From Palsa-504 sp963818225 (GTDB lineage Bacteria > Actinomycetota > Actinomycetes > Streptosporangiales > Streptosporangiaceae), in the NCBI GenBank assembly GCA_963818225.1, contig CAWFRO010000013.1, positions 248,001 to 312,000 of the forward strand: 64,000 nt of DNA, read 5' to 3'. This document shows, in pieces, positions 26,524 through 35,990 of the stretch (positions are counted from its first letter, which is position 1; every line of letters starts with the position of its first letter). The position numbers and the translations under genes are program-made. Below the pieces are notes generated by a model. That model saw only the letters and a program-made list of their open reading frames with translations, was not told the DNA's origin and made no database searches.

Positions 26524-26925
26524 TCAGTCGGCCTCGAACCCGATGAGCCAGTGGAGACCGTAACGGTCGATGACTTGGCCATCGGATGCGCCCCAGGGCC
26601 GCGTCTGCAGGTCGTCCACGACCCGGCCGCCGTCGCGCAGACGGGAGAACCAGTTGCGCAGAGTCGAGGGAGCGGCGGTACCAAGCAGGGCCAGCATGAT
26701 GCCTTCGGACCGGAAGGGCGGCTCGTCGCCGGAGACGTCGGCGCCAAACAGCGCGACGGGCCCCCCGGTCAGGTAGCCATGGGCAATGGCGTCGGCCGGT
26801 CCGTCAGCCCGGTTGAACTCCGCAAAGGTGTGCAGCTGAACGGCACAGCCAAAGACCTCACCGTAGAACGTCAAGGCCGCACGAGCGGTGCCGGGGAAGT
26901 GGAGGTAAGGCGCCGGGCCGGGCAT
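26524..26925 (-). CDS. PhnB/VOC-family protein
   Basis: A 133-residue glyoxalase-fold protein of the PhnB/3-demethylubiquinone methyltransferase-like subgroup. It has APYLHFPGTARAALTFYGEV at the start, GGPVALFGADV and a closing DRYGLHWLIGFE. It lacks the full metal-ligand set of glyoxalase I, so a binding role is as likely as catalysis. It ends 11 bases from the stop of efflux copy C, in the same orientation. Confidence 0.8.
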   Translation of the reverse strand: MPGPAPYLHFPGTARAALTFYGEVFGCAVQLHTFAEFNRADGPADAIAHGYLTGGPVALFGADVSGDEPPFRSEGIMLALLGTAAPSTLRNWFSRLRDGGRVVDDLQTRPWGASDGQVIDRYGLHWLIGFEAD

Positions 26926-26935
26926 GGGTCACATG

Positions 26936-28507
26936 TTATCCATCGTCCGAGCTGACCCCAGAAGAACGGACCGTGGTGTCGTCGGGCTCGTTCGCCAGCA
27001 GCGGGCCGGAGCGCCATTCCGGCACCGCGGCCATGTCGGTCCTGGACGGGGAGTAACCGGGCGGATAGGGCACGACCAGCGCGATGCACGCGCCGAGGAT
27101 CGCGGCGACGGCGCAGAGGATGAACAGCAGCCGGTAGGCCGTCAGTGACGGCAGGGCCACGCCGCCGACCACGACGACCGAGGAGGCCAGGATGGTCCCT
27201 CCGACCGCGCTGGCCAGCGAGCCGCCGGAGGCCCGGCACAACGAGTTCAGGCCGTTGGCGGCGGCGAGCTCGGAGTGCGGAGCAGCCAGCCCGATGAGGG
27301 CCGGCATGGCCGCGTAGGCGATGCCGGTACCCGCGCCGGCCACGGTCGTGCCGAGGACGATCTCCCACAGATGGCCGGTCGCCACGATGCGCATCGTGAA
27401 CCCGGCCGCGACGACGAGCGATCCCGTGCACAGTGTGATCTTGGGGCCGAACCGGCGCGATATCAGCGCCGAGACCGGCGACAGGGCCAGCTGGGCCAGC
27501 CCGCTCGGCAGCAGGCACAGGCCGCCGACCACGATGGACGCGCCGAAGCCGTACCCGGAGGCGACCGGGGCCTGCACGTAGGCGGCGGTGCCGATGAAGC
27601 TGGCGAACAAGGCGAACCCGACGCACAGCGAGGCGATGTTGGTCCGCAGCAGGGCCGGCTTGGCGTTGGCCGCGATGTCCACCAGCGGCGAGGCCACTCT
27701 GCGCTCAATCAGCACGAACACGACCAGCAGAACGGCCGCCACGATCAGCAGCCCGATGGTCCGCGGCGCGCCCCAGCCCCACACGGCCGCCTCGCTCAGC
27801 GGCAGCAGCAGGCAGAACAAGGCCACGGCGAGCAGGATCGCGCCAGGGAGGTCGAACCGGCCGACCCGGCGCTGGGCCGGCTCGGTGAGGAACAGCCAGC
27901 TGCCCAGCAGCGACACGACGCCGCCGGCCATCAAGATCCAGAACAGCAGGTGGTAGTTCGCGTGCTCGCCGATCAGTCCCGCCAGCGGCAGGCCGAGCGC
28001 ACTTCCGGCGCCGAGCATCGCGCTGACCAGGGCCACGCCGAACAGCGCACGGCGCAGCGGCAGTATCACGGTGATCAGGCTGATGCCGAGCGGAATGGCG
28101 GCCACCGACAATCCCGTCACGCTGCGCCCGATGACCAGCGGGATCAGGCTGTGGCTCAGGGCGCAGATGAGCGAGCCGGCGGTGAGGAAGCCGGCGCAGG
28201 CGATCAGCATCAGCCGCTTGCCGTACAGGTCGCCGAGCCGCCCCATGATGGGGACGGCCACGGCCGCGGCCAGCAACGTCGAGGTCAGCAGCCACTCGGT
28301 GCTGGTCGTCGAGCTACCGATGTCCTTGGCCACCAGCGGCAGTACCGGGATCAGCACCGAGAAGGTGAGAGACACCATCAGGCCGCTGGTCGCGACGACC
28401 GCCAGCGCGATGACCTGACTGGGCAGCCAGCGATCCGGATCCGCCCGCTCGGGCGGCCCGGCCCCGGCGTCGTGACCGGGCGATCCCGCTGACGGTTCCT
28501 CGGTCAT
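26936..28507 (-). CDS. MFS drug-efflux transporter, DHA2 type (paralogue C)
   Basis: A 523-residue copy of the efflux protein seen at 254 and 16463, complete and with an uninterrupted frame. Motif A is GRLGDLYGKRLML. The start MTEEPSAGSPGHD (ATG at 28507) is aligned with the other copies and preceded by GAAAGGCAGCC. It is divergently transcribed from an intact TetR-family gene at 28667, with the perfect ATGGCA-N5-TGCCAT operator in between. This is the most complete version of the module in the window. Confidence 0.88.
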   Translation of the reverse strand: MTEEPSAGSPGHDAGAGPPERADPDRWLPSQVIALAVVATSGLMVSLTFSVLIPVLPLVAKDIGSSTTSTEWLLTSTLLAAAVAVPIMGRLGDLYGKRLMLIACAGFLTAGSLICALSHSLIPLVIGRSVTGLSVAAIPLGISLITVILPLRRALFGVALVSAMLGAGSALGLPLAGLIGEHANYHLLFWILMAGGVVSLLGSWLFLTEPAQRRVGRFDLPGAILLAVALFCLLLPLSEAAVWGWGAPRTIGLLIVAAVLLVVFVLIERRVASPLVDIAANAKPALLRTNIASLCVGFALFASFIGTAAYVQAPVASGYGFGASIVVGGLCLLPSGLAQLALSPVSALISRRFGPKITLCTGSLVVAAGFTMRIVATGHLWEIVLGTTVAGAGTGIAYAAMPALIGLAAPHSELAAANGLNSLCRASGGSLASAVGGTILASSVVVVGGVALPSLTAYRLLFILCAVAAILGACIALVVPYPPGYSPSRTDMAAVPEWRSGPLLANEPDDTTVRSSGVSSDDG

Positions 28508-28580
28508 GGCTGCCTTTCGGCCGGCGGTGGCACGGCACGTAACACGAGCACGACGCGGCGACATGACATGACGCGCCATC

Positions 28581-28597
28581 ATGGCATATCGTGCCAT
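28581..28597. promoter_or_regulatory. TetR-type operator between efflux copy C and its regulator
   Basis: The perfect inverted repeat ATGGCA-TATCG-TGCCAT lies in the divergent region. An adjacent stretch (TGACATGACGCGCCATCAT at 28565-28583) is also conserved before copies A and D. The site lies 74 bases before the efflux start and 70 before the TetR start, well placed to control both. Confidence 0.65.
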
Positions 28598-28666
28598 CAG
28601 CGGCGCGTCCCCGGCAAGCCGGTCCCGGGGCTGCGCGGCGGTCAGGACCAGCATCACCCCACGTCA

Positions 28667-29317
28667 GTGTCGCGGAGGTGTGGCGTCGCGGACCTGCGAG
28701 AACGCAATCGCGCCGGGAACCGGGCAGCGGCCGCCGACGCGGCTTTCGCGTTGTTCGCCGACCGCGGGTACGGCCACGTGACGGTGGCGGACATCTGCGA
28801 CGCGGCCGGGATCGGCCGCCGGACCTTCTTCCGGTACTTCGCCACCAAGGACGACGTGCTGACCGAGCCCGCCCGCGAGCTGGCCGCCCTGGTCGCGGCC
28901 GCGATCACCGCCGCCCCGGCCGGCCTGCCCGAGGCCCAGGTCCTGCGCCAGGCGCTGACCGACATCGCCGCCTACGCCCTCAGCCACCGCGCCCGGCTGC
29001 ACCAGCTCGCCGAGGTCCGAAAGACCTCCGCCGGCCTGCACTGGTCACCCCTGACCCGCCTGTCAGAACAGGAACACGCCCTCGCCGGGCAGCTCGCCGC
29101 CCGCCACGGCACCGGCACCGCCCCCGGCTGGCCCACCCGCCTGCTCGTCGCCCGCGCCCTCGCGGGCCTGCGCATCTGGCTCGACGACATCACCGGCACC
29201 GACTGCCCCGACCCCTGGCAGCACCTCCAGCAGATCTTCGACACCGAACCACTCCTCACCTCCGCCATTCCCCCGCACACACCAAACCAGGCACAAACAC
29301 CCCGATCCGTTCGGTAA
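28667..29317 (+). CDS. TetR-family repressor of the efflux module
   Basis: A protein of about 216 residues. The N-terminal TetR DNA-binding domain is clear: DLRERNRAGNRAAAADAAFA, then GYGHVTVADICDAAGIGRRT and FFRYFATKDDVL. The C-terminal ligand domain is helical. The GTG at 28667 (VSRRCGVADLRERNR) is preferred as start. The frame is open further upstream to 28568, but that would put the operator inside the gene. It probably represses efflux copy C and itself until a drug ligand binds. Confidence 0.8.
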   Translation: MSRRCGVADLRERNRAGNRAAAADAAFALFADRGYGHVTVADICDAAGIGRRTFFRYFATKDDVLTEPARELAALVAAAITAAPAGLPEAQVLRQALTDIAAYALSHRARLHQLAEVRKTSAGLHWSPLTRLSEQEHALAGQLAARHGTGTAPGWPTRLLVARALAGLRIWLDDITGTDCPDPWQHLQQIFDTEPLLTSAIPPHTPNQAQTPRSVR

Positions 29318-29858
29318 AGGGAGATACCTTCATAAATCACCCGGGCCGCAGCCTTCCGCCGCGCCCGGAGCGATACTGACGGTGCTGAATAAAACGCCTT
29401 GGGATCGGGTCCGGCCGAGCGCGGTAATCCCGGCTCGAAGGGTGGGCGGAAAAGCCGCGCCCGGCCACGTGCGGAACAGGCCGGAAAACAGGGCTCGCAG
29501 GGGCGCGGAACCGGTCGGCGGCCATGGTGCCTCCCGCCGGGCGGCGGCACCCATGCTTGCGCACGGTCGCGGCCTCGCGCGACCGGCCGGGGTATCCAGC
29601 CTGGCTTTCTGATGACCGGTAGTTGTCTCGGTTATCACTAAAAGTCAGTAGATGCTGGGTAGTATCACAACTTGGTCACAAACGCGTCACTCTGATACCT
29701 TCGCCATCACTAGACACTCCGGCGTAAACCGCCCGGACGCGTCGTGCGTCTTGGGGGTGCCAGCAGGGCTGAGCGCCGCACCGTCGCCGAGGACCGAGGC
29801 GGGTGGCGTGGGCCCCGGTCCCACCGCTAATGGCGGGACCTGAGCTTTGCTATCCACA

Positions 29859-29954
29859 GGTCTTTGGTCACGCCAAAGACCGTTTAACGATGCCGATTCA
29901 CCCATTTGAATCAGGCTTTACGGGCATAGTTCGCGCAAAATCAGACCTTTTGCG
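29859..29954. promoter_or_regulatory. three consecutive perfect inverted repeats
   Basis: Repeat 1 is GGTCTTTGG-TCACG-CCAAAGACC (29859-29881). Repeat 2 is GATTCA-CCCATT-TGAATC (29895-29912). Repeat 3 is CGCAAAA-TCAGACC-TTTTGCG (29934-29954). Each differs in sequence, so they could bind different regulators or fold as a leader RNA if transcription starts upstream. No known riboswitch consensus was recognised. Confidence 0.6.
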
Positions 29955-29977
29955 TTTACGCCATGTTTGAGTATGAT
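29950..29977 (+). promoter_or_regulatory. predicted promoter of the exopolysaccharide locus
   Basis: TTGCGT (29950-29955) and TATGAT (29972-29977) are separated by 16 bases. The -10 is close to the vegetative consensus. The -35 overlaps the right arm of the third inverted repeat, so protein binding there would block polymerase. Confidence 0.45.
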
Positions 29978-30115
29978 TCAGCCCCGTAAGGTGGTGCGGT
30001 CCTGGTGGCGAACCGGGCCGGGCGAATGGGGAAGCTCCGATGTCTGGTTCAAGCTGTCCGTCTACGTCGAATCACGCTCATAGCAGGCGCGGGCTTTCCG
30101 TTATCACGGAGGGAG

Positions 30116-31489
30116 ATGATCTGCTCCACGCTCCGGCCAAGCTTCTCCGCGATGACTGAGAGCGCGTACGCCATCGACACGAACACGCCGGCGGTGGTCC
30201 TCAAGTTCGACCCGAACGTCCTGCACCACGGCGGGCTCGGCGTGATCCGCAGCCTGGGCCGGATCGGCGTGCCGGTCTACGGGGTGCATGAGGGGTTGTG
30301 GGCTCCGGCGGCCAGTTCCCGGTACCTGGCCGGCCGCTTCTTCTGGCAGCCCAGCCCCGAGGACACGGACCGTGTGCTGGCCGGCCTGCGGCGCCTGGCC
30401 GAGCACATCGGGCAGCCCAGCGTCCTGCTCACGACCGACGACGCAGGCGCCATCTTCCTCGCCGAGCACGGCCGTGACCTGCGGGACCGGTTCCTGTTCC
30501 CGGATCCGCCTGAGGATCTGCCGCGGCGGCTGGCAGGCAAGTACTCGCTGCACGAACTCTGCCGCGAACTCGGCGTGCCCAGCCCGCGTACCATGATGCC
30601 GGCCTCGCTGGCGGCGGCGCGGGAGTTCGCCTCGGCCGCCGGGTACCCGCTGATGGCCAAGCTCGCCACGCCGTGGGCGGAGGGCAGCGCGCTGCGCAGC
30701 ACCTCGGTGCTGGCCAGCCGGGAGGACCTGGACCGCGCCTACCACACCTGCGCACGCTCCGGCGCCGGGCTGATGCTGCAGCAGTTCATCCCGGGCGGCC
30801 CGGGCCACGACTGGTTCTGCCACGGGTACTGCGACGCCACATCGACCTGCCGGCCCGCCTTCACCGGCGTCAAGGAACGGTCTTATCCGGCCGCGGCCGG
30901 GCTGACCAGCCTGGGACGTTCCGCGCCGAACGAAGAATTGCGCGAACAGGTCATCACCCTGGCGGCCAAACTGGCCTACCGGGGAATCTTCGACCTCGAT
31001 ATCCGCCTGGACGAGCGCACCGGCGAGTACCACCTGCTCGATTTCAACCCCCGGCTCGGGGCGCAGTTCCGGCTCTTCCGCGACACCGCGGGCACCGACG
31101 TCGCCCTGGCCGCCTACCTCGACCTGACCGGTCAGCCGATACCGCCGGGCGAGCAGGTGAACGGGCGCGCCTTCCTGGTCGAGAACTACGACCCGATCAG
31201 CGCGCTGTCCCACCTGCGCCACCGCGACCTGACCCCGCGGGCCTGGCTGGCCTCGCTGCGCACGGTCGACGAGACCGCGTGGTTCGCGCGAGATGACCTG
31301 AGGCCGTTCGGCCTCATGTGCCTGCGGATGGGCTGGCGCCTGGCCAGCCGCCCATTTGGGGCCAGCGGGGGACACACCGCCCCGTTCCGCATCCGCTACC
31401 GGGCGGGCCGGTCGGCCGCGCCCAGGAAACGCGGCCCAGGAAACGCGGGGCCAGGAAACGCCGATTCCACAGAAGGAGGAAATGCCGCT
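30116..31489 (+). CDS. ATP-grasp carboxylate-amine ligase-like protein
   Basis: The first gene of the exopolysaccharide locus. It has the ATP-grasp architecture: LLTTDDAGAIFLAEHGRDLR, a central lysine strand (GYPLMAKLATPWAEGSALRS), and the metal-binding end LLDFNPRLGAQFRLFRDTAG. Such enzymes join a carboxylate to an amine using ATP, for example an amino acid to a sugar amine; the substrate is unknown. ATG at 30116 has GGAGG three bases upstream; ATG at 30152 is the alternative. The frame has no stop before the next gene and runs directly into it through three CCAGGAAACGC repeats (31431-31463), so a fused product is possible. Confidence 0.75.
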
Positions 31490-32706
31490 ATGAGCGACGT
31501 CGATGTGGCCATCATCGGAGCTGGCCCGTACGGGCTCTCGCTGGCCGCGCACCTGAGTGCGCGCGGCGTGAGTTACCGCCACTTCGGCGCGCCTATGCGG
31601 CTGTGGCGCAGCGCCATGCCGAAGGGCATGTTCCTCAAGTCCCAGGGCTTCGCCTCCAACCTGTCCGACCCGGCGGGCACGCACACGCTGGAGGCCTTCT
31701 GCCGGGCCACCGGCCGCCCGTATCGGAGCTACGGGCTCCCGGTCTCGCTGGACACCTTCACCAGCTACGGGCACTGGTTCCAGCACGAACTCGGCCTGAA
31801 GGTCGAGGAGGCCCTCGTCACCGGCCTGGCTCAGCGGCCCGGCGGATTCGGGCTCACCCTGGCCGACGGCGAGCAGCTCACCGCGCGCCGGGTAGTCGTG
31901 GCCATCGGCGTGGAGCATTTCGCCTACGTGCCCCCGCCGCTGTCGGGCCTGCCCGCCTCGGCGTGCACGCACAGCTCGGCGCACGCCGACCTGGCGGCGT
32001 TCGGCGGCCAGGACGTCGTGGTCGTGGGCGCCGGCCAGTCGGCCCTGGAGTCGGCGGCGCTGCTGCACGAGAACGGCGCGGCCGTCCAGGTCCTGGCCAG
32101 AGAGCCGGCTGTGGCCTGGAACGGGCTGCCGCTGGACCCGGACCGGCCGCTGCGCCAGCGGCTGAGGGAACCCGAGTCCGGGCTCGGCTCGGGCTGGGCC
32201 ACCTGGTTCTACTCCAACCACCCGGAGCTGTTCCGGCGCCTGCCGCAGCGCACCAGGGTGTCCCGGGCCCGCACCGCGCTGGGGCCGGCCGGGGCCAGCT
32301 GGCTGCGCGAGCGCGTCGAAGGCCAGTTCCCGGTCCGCACCGGCCAGAGGTTGGCCGCGGCCAGGCAGCAGGACGGGAAGGTGCTGCTGAGCGTCGCCGA
32401 CGGTGAACTGGCCGCCGATCACGTCATCGCCGCCACCGGCTATCGCATCGACCTGGCGCGCGTGGGCTTCCTGCCGGACACCATGCGGTCCTCGCTGCGG
32501 ACCGTGGGCGGCAGCGCCGCGGTCGGGCCGGGCTATCAGTCCTCCGTTCCCGGGCTCTACTTCATCGGGCCGTCGGTGGCCCCGACCATGGGACCGGTCA
32601 TGCGGTTCGTCTTCGGAGCCAGGCACGCCGCGACCACGGTCGGGCGCCAGCTGGGCGCCGACTCGGGCCACAGATTCTCGCCCGCCATGGCCGCCCGCCC
32701 GTTATG
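31490..32706 (+). CDS. FAD/NAD(P)-dependent oxidoreductase (monooxygenase-like)
   Basis: Starts MSDVDVAIIGAGPYGLSLAA with AGGAGG about 12 bases upstream, so it can be translated independently although it is in frame with the ATP-grasp gene. It has an FAD Rossmann motif GAGPYG at the N-terminus, FLKSQGFASNLSDPAG, a second dinucleotide motif VVVVGAGQSALESAALL near residue 180, and the ATGYRID signature near residue 315. The family includes N-hydroxylating and Baeyer-Villiger enzymes. The recognisable protein ends near 32700, but the frame has no stop and continues out of phase through the next gene; the true C-terminus is unclear. Confidence 0.7.
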
Positions 32707-34105
32707 CTCAGCCACTCCGAGCGCAACCTGGCCAAGCTGGGCACCGGCGGCCCGCGGGCCAGCCGGCGGACCAGACGGACCATGGCGATCCGGTCGCTGG
32801 CGCTGCCGGCCGCCGACGCGGCCGCGCTGGTGGCCGCGACGGCGGTCAGCGGGGTCAGCCGCGGCCGGGCGGGGAGCCTGCTCGGGGCGCTCTACATCGC
32901 GGGGGTCCTCGCCCTCCTCGCGGCGGGCCGGCTGCACCGGCTGCGGATCTGCCTGCGCGTGTCCGACCAGGCCGGCCGCATCCTGGTCGCGACCACCGGT
33001 CCGGCGCTGGTCCTGCTCGCCTGGCGCCCCGCGCCCGTGGTGCTCGGGCTGGTGGCGTGGTCGGGCGGGCTGGTCATCGCCTGCCGCGGCCTGCTGCACG
33101 CGGCGTTGCGCGCCGCCCACCGCCGCGGCCGGCTCGACCGAGCCGGCCGTCATCATCGGGACCGGCACGTTCGGTGCCTACCTCGCCGAGCTGATGCAGC
33201 AGCATCCCGAGCTCGGCCTGCGGCCGGCGGGGCTGCTCGACGACGGCCCGCCCCGGCTGGACCTGTCGGTACCGTCGCTGGGCCGCCCGGCCGACCTCGC
33301 CGAGGTGGTGCGCGGGCTGGGCATCCGCCGGGTCATCGTGTGCTTCTCCTCGGCCATCCGCGACGAGGACGTGGTCACGCTGATCCGCGCCACCCGCCCG
33401 CTCCCGGCCGACGTCTGCGTGGTACCCCGGCTGTACGAGCTGGGCATGGCGGTGCCGCGCGGCAGCCTGGACGAGATCTGGGGTATCCCGCTCATCCCGC
33501 TGCGGCGCGCCGGAGGGGCACGTCCCGCGCTCGCGCTGAAACGGGTCCTGGACGGGGTCATCTCGGCCGTGCTGCTCATCGTGGCGGCGCCGCTGCTCCT
33601 CGCCCTGATGGCCGCGGTCCGGCTGCGCACCGGGCAGCCGGCCCTGTTCCGGCAGGCCAGGGTGACCGGGCCGGGACAGGTCGCGCCGATCGTGAAGGTG
33701 CGCACGCTGGCCGCCCACGACGACCATGACACCCGCTGGGCCGTGACCGAGCCGGCCAGCCCGCTCGGCCGATGGCTGCGCGTCACCCACCTGGACGAGC
33801 TGCCCCAGCTGACCAACGTGCTGCGGGGCCAGATGTCGCTGGTGGGCCCGCGGCCGGAGCGGCCCTACTTCGCCGACCGGTTCAGCCGGGAGATCCCCCG
33901 GTACGCGGACCGGAGCCGGATGCCCGCGGGCCTGACCGGATGGGCGCAGGTCAACGGGCTCCACGGGGACACGTCGATCTTCGAGCGGGCGCGGTTCGAC
34001 AACTATTACGTGGAGTACTGGTCCGTCTGGCTCGACCTGGTCATCCTGGCCCGGACGCTCGCCGCGGTGATCCGCGGCGGCCTGCGCACGGGAGGCACGC
34101 CATGA
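32704..34105 (+). CDS. polyprenyl-phosphate sugar phosphotransferase (frameshifted)
   Basis: An initiating phosphoglycosyl transferase that loads the first sugar-phosphate onto undecaprenyl phosphate. The N-terminal part (32704 to about 33133) encodes TM segments (LLGALYIAGVLALLAAGRLH and VVLGLVAWSGGLVIACRGLL). After about 33135 the protein continues in the next frame: a Rossmann segment AVIIGTGTFGAYLAEL, a TM, then the catalytic domain with KVRTLAAHDDH, HLDELPQLTNVLRGQMSLVG, PRPERPYF and the closing TGWAQVNGL. One extra base near 33133-33138 explains the break. Start alternatives are 32704 and 32782. The reading frame after the break is the same one left open by the preceding oxidoreductase gene. 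Confidence 0.8.
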
Positions 34106-34881
34106 CCGCTCCCGGCCGCACCCGGCGGGCCGCCGCCCAGAGCACGCCCGCGGACCGGCTCGCTCTGGGCCGTGTGCCGATGATCCTGATGTACCACGCG
34201 GTGGCGGACATCCCCTGGGACCCGAACCAGCTGGCCGTGACGCCGGCCCGCTTCGCCCAGCAGATGGACACGCTGCACCGGCTCGGGCTGCGTGGCGTCG
34301 GGATCGGGACGCTGGTCGACGCGATGCGGGCGGGCCGCCAGCGCGGCCTGGTCGGCATCACGTTCGACGACGGGTACGTCAGCGTGCTCGAGGCGGCCGT
34401 CCCCGAACTGCTGCGTCACGGTTTCACCGGCACCTTCTTCGTCATCTCCGGGCGGCTCGGCGGGACCAACGACTGGGACGAGGGCACCCCGTGGCCGCTG
34501 GTCTCGCCCAGCCAGGTGCGCGAGCTCGCGTCCGCCGGGATGGAGATCGGCGCGCACGGCGCCACGCACATCCGGCTGGCCGGCCTGGAGGGCGGCCAGC
34601 TGCACGCGGAGATCGGCGGGAGCCGGGCCCGCCTGGGCGAGCTCACCGGCGCGCCGGTCCGCGGCTTCGCCTACCCGTACGGCGCGATGGACGCCGCCGC
34701 CCGGCGCGCGGTGCGCCAGGCGGGCTACGACTACGCGTGCGCCGTGGCCAGCCCGCTGGCCGGGCTCGGGCCCATGGCGCTGCCCAGGATCTACGCCGGC
34801 CAGCGCGACGGGCCGGCCCGGCTGGCGGCCAAGCGGCTCGCGTACCGTGCGTACATCGCAGCCAAGGGGAGGCACGCGTGA
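34102..34881 (+). CDS. NodB-type polysaccharide deacetylase
   Basis: A 259-residue carbohydrate esterase 4 protein. The catalytic and metal motifs are visible: the DD pair in GITFDDGYVSV (near residue 90), the HxxxH-like GAHGATHIRLA (near 150), and AYPYGAMDAAARRAV. It would remove N-acetyl groups from hexosamine polymers. No signal peptide is evident, so it may act on a lipid-linked precursor or be exported another way. ATGA overlap with the sugar transferase and GTGA overlap with the next glycosyltransferase show a single transcript. Confidence 0.87.
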   Translation: MTAPGRTRRAAAQSTPADRLALGRVPMILMYHAVADIPWDPNQLAVTPARFAQQMDTLHRLGLRGVGIGTLVDAMRAGRQRGLVGITFDDGYVSVLEAAVPELLRHGFTGTFFVISGRLGGTNDWDEGTPWPLVSPSQVRELASAGMEIGAHGATHIRLAGLEGGQLHAEIGGSRARLGELTGAPVRGFAYPYGAMDAAARRAVRQAGYDYACAVASPLAGLGPMALPRIYAGQRDGPARLAAKRLAYRAYIAAKGRHA

Positions 34882-35990
34882 AGGTCCTGCACGTCATCAC
34901 CGGCCTGGACGTCGGGGGCGCCGAGATCCAGCTGGCGCTGATCCTGAAGTACACCAGGCACGACAGCGATGTGGTGACGCTGTACAACCCCGGGCCGGTG
35001 GCGGACCGGATCCGCGCCGCGGGGACCAGCGTGCGCGACCTCGGGATGCGGCGCAACACCCAGCTCAGCGCGCTGCTGAGGCTGCGCTCGATCATCACCG
35101 AGGGCCGCTACGACGTGGTCCACACGCACCTGTACCGCAGCCAGATCTACGCCCGCCCGGCGGCCCGGCTGGCCGGCACCCCGGTCGTGCTGACCACCGA
35201 GCACTCGATCGGCGAGACGCACATCGAGCGGCGCAAGATGACCGCCGGGGTGCGCGGGCTGTACCTGGCCTCGGAGCTGTTCTCCGACGCCACCATCGCC
35301 GTCTCCGGCATCGTCCGGGAACGGCTCATCCGCTGGGGCGTGCCCGCGCGGAAGATCACCGTCATCCCCAACGGGCTGGACACCGCGGAGCTGGCCTTCG
35401 ACCCGGTGGCCCGCCAGCGGGTCCGCGAGCAGTTCGGCATCACGCCGGACACCTATGTGATCGGATCGCTCGGGCGGCTGGACCCCAACAAGCGCATCGA
35501 CCTGCTCGTCGAGGCGGCCCGGCCGATGCTCGGCGAGCGGGGCAAGATCCTGGTCATCGGCCGCGGCGAGGACCAGGCCCGGGTGGCGGCCGCGGTGGCC
35601 CGGCTCGGGGCGGCCGACCACGTGATCTTCGGCGGTTTCCAGTCGGACACGGCCGCCATGATGTCCGCCTTCGACCTCTACGTGGCCGCGTCGGCCCAGG
35701 AGACCTTCGGCCTGTCGGTCCTCGAGGCGATGGCCAGCGGCCTGCCCGTGCTGTACACGGCCTGCCCGGCCCTGGACGGGATCGAGACCGGCCAGGCCCG
35801 CCAGGTCGCCGGGACGGTCGAGGCCCTGGACGCGGAGATCCGCAAGGCGGTCGAGGCCGGCCCGCAAGACCGCCAGCCCGACCACGCGGTCTTCGAACGG
35901 TACGGCATGGAAGCGGTCGTCGGGCGGATTGACGACCTCTATGAGCAGCTCAGGGCGAACCGGGGCCGGAGGCGGCCCGGCGACACATGA
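34878..35990 (+). CDS. GT4-family glycosyltransferase
   Basis: A 370-residue GT-B enzyme. The N-terminal acceptor domain begins MKVLHVITGLDVGGAEIQLA. The C-terminal donor domain has GSLGRLDPNKRIDLLVEAA and the EX7E-like motif ASAQETFGLSVLEAMASGLP. The GTG start at 34878 overlaps the previous stop (GTGA). It is predicted to add a sugar to the growing polymer on the cytoplasmic face. Donor unknown. Confidence 0.9.
   Translation: MKVLHVITGLDVGGAEIQLALILKYTRHDSDVVTLYNPGPVADRIRAAGTSVRDLGMRRNTQLSALLRLRSIITEGRYDVVHTHLYRSQIYARPAARLAGTPVVLTTEHSIGETHIERRKMTAGVRGLYLASELFSDATIAVSGIVRERLIRWGVPARKITVIPNGLDTAELAFDPVARQRVREQFGITPDTYVIGSLGRLDPNKRIDLLVEAARPMLGERGKILVIGRGEDQARVAAAVARLGAADHVIFGGFQSDTAAMMSAFDLYVAASAQETFGLSVLEAMASGLPVLYTACPALDGIETGQARQVAGTVEALDAEIRKAVEAGPQDRQPDHAVFERYGMEAVVGRIDDLYEQLRANRGRRRPGDT

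Larger units (their letters stand above)
29318..30115. other. 798-bp non-coding region before the exopolysaccharide locus
   Basis: No gene is supported. The left 300 bases are GC-rich and featureless. From about 29630 the sequence becomes clearly AT-richer than the genome average in this window, then holds three successive perfect inverted repeats (29859-29881, 29895-29912, 29934-29954) and a promoter-like sequence ending at 29977. This is probably the main control region of the exopolysaccharide genes. Confidence 0.5.

Noticed and set aside
29700..29960. Possible cobalamin or ydaO (c-di-AMP) riboswitch before the exopolysaccharide genes
   Set aside because: The conserved cores of these riboswitches could not be found; only inverted repeats are present.
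30104..32671. An 855-codon open frame on the minus strand
   Set aside because: It is the shadow of the ATP-grasp and oxidoreductase genes: GC-rich codon bias keeps the antisense frame open, composition is Arg/Gly/Gln-rich low-complexity and no domain is visible.
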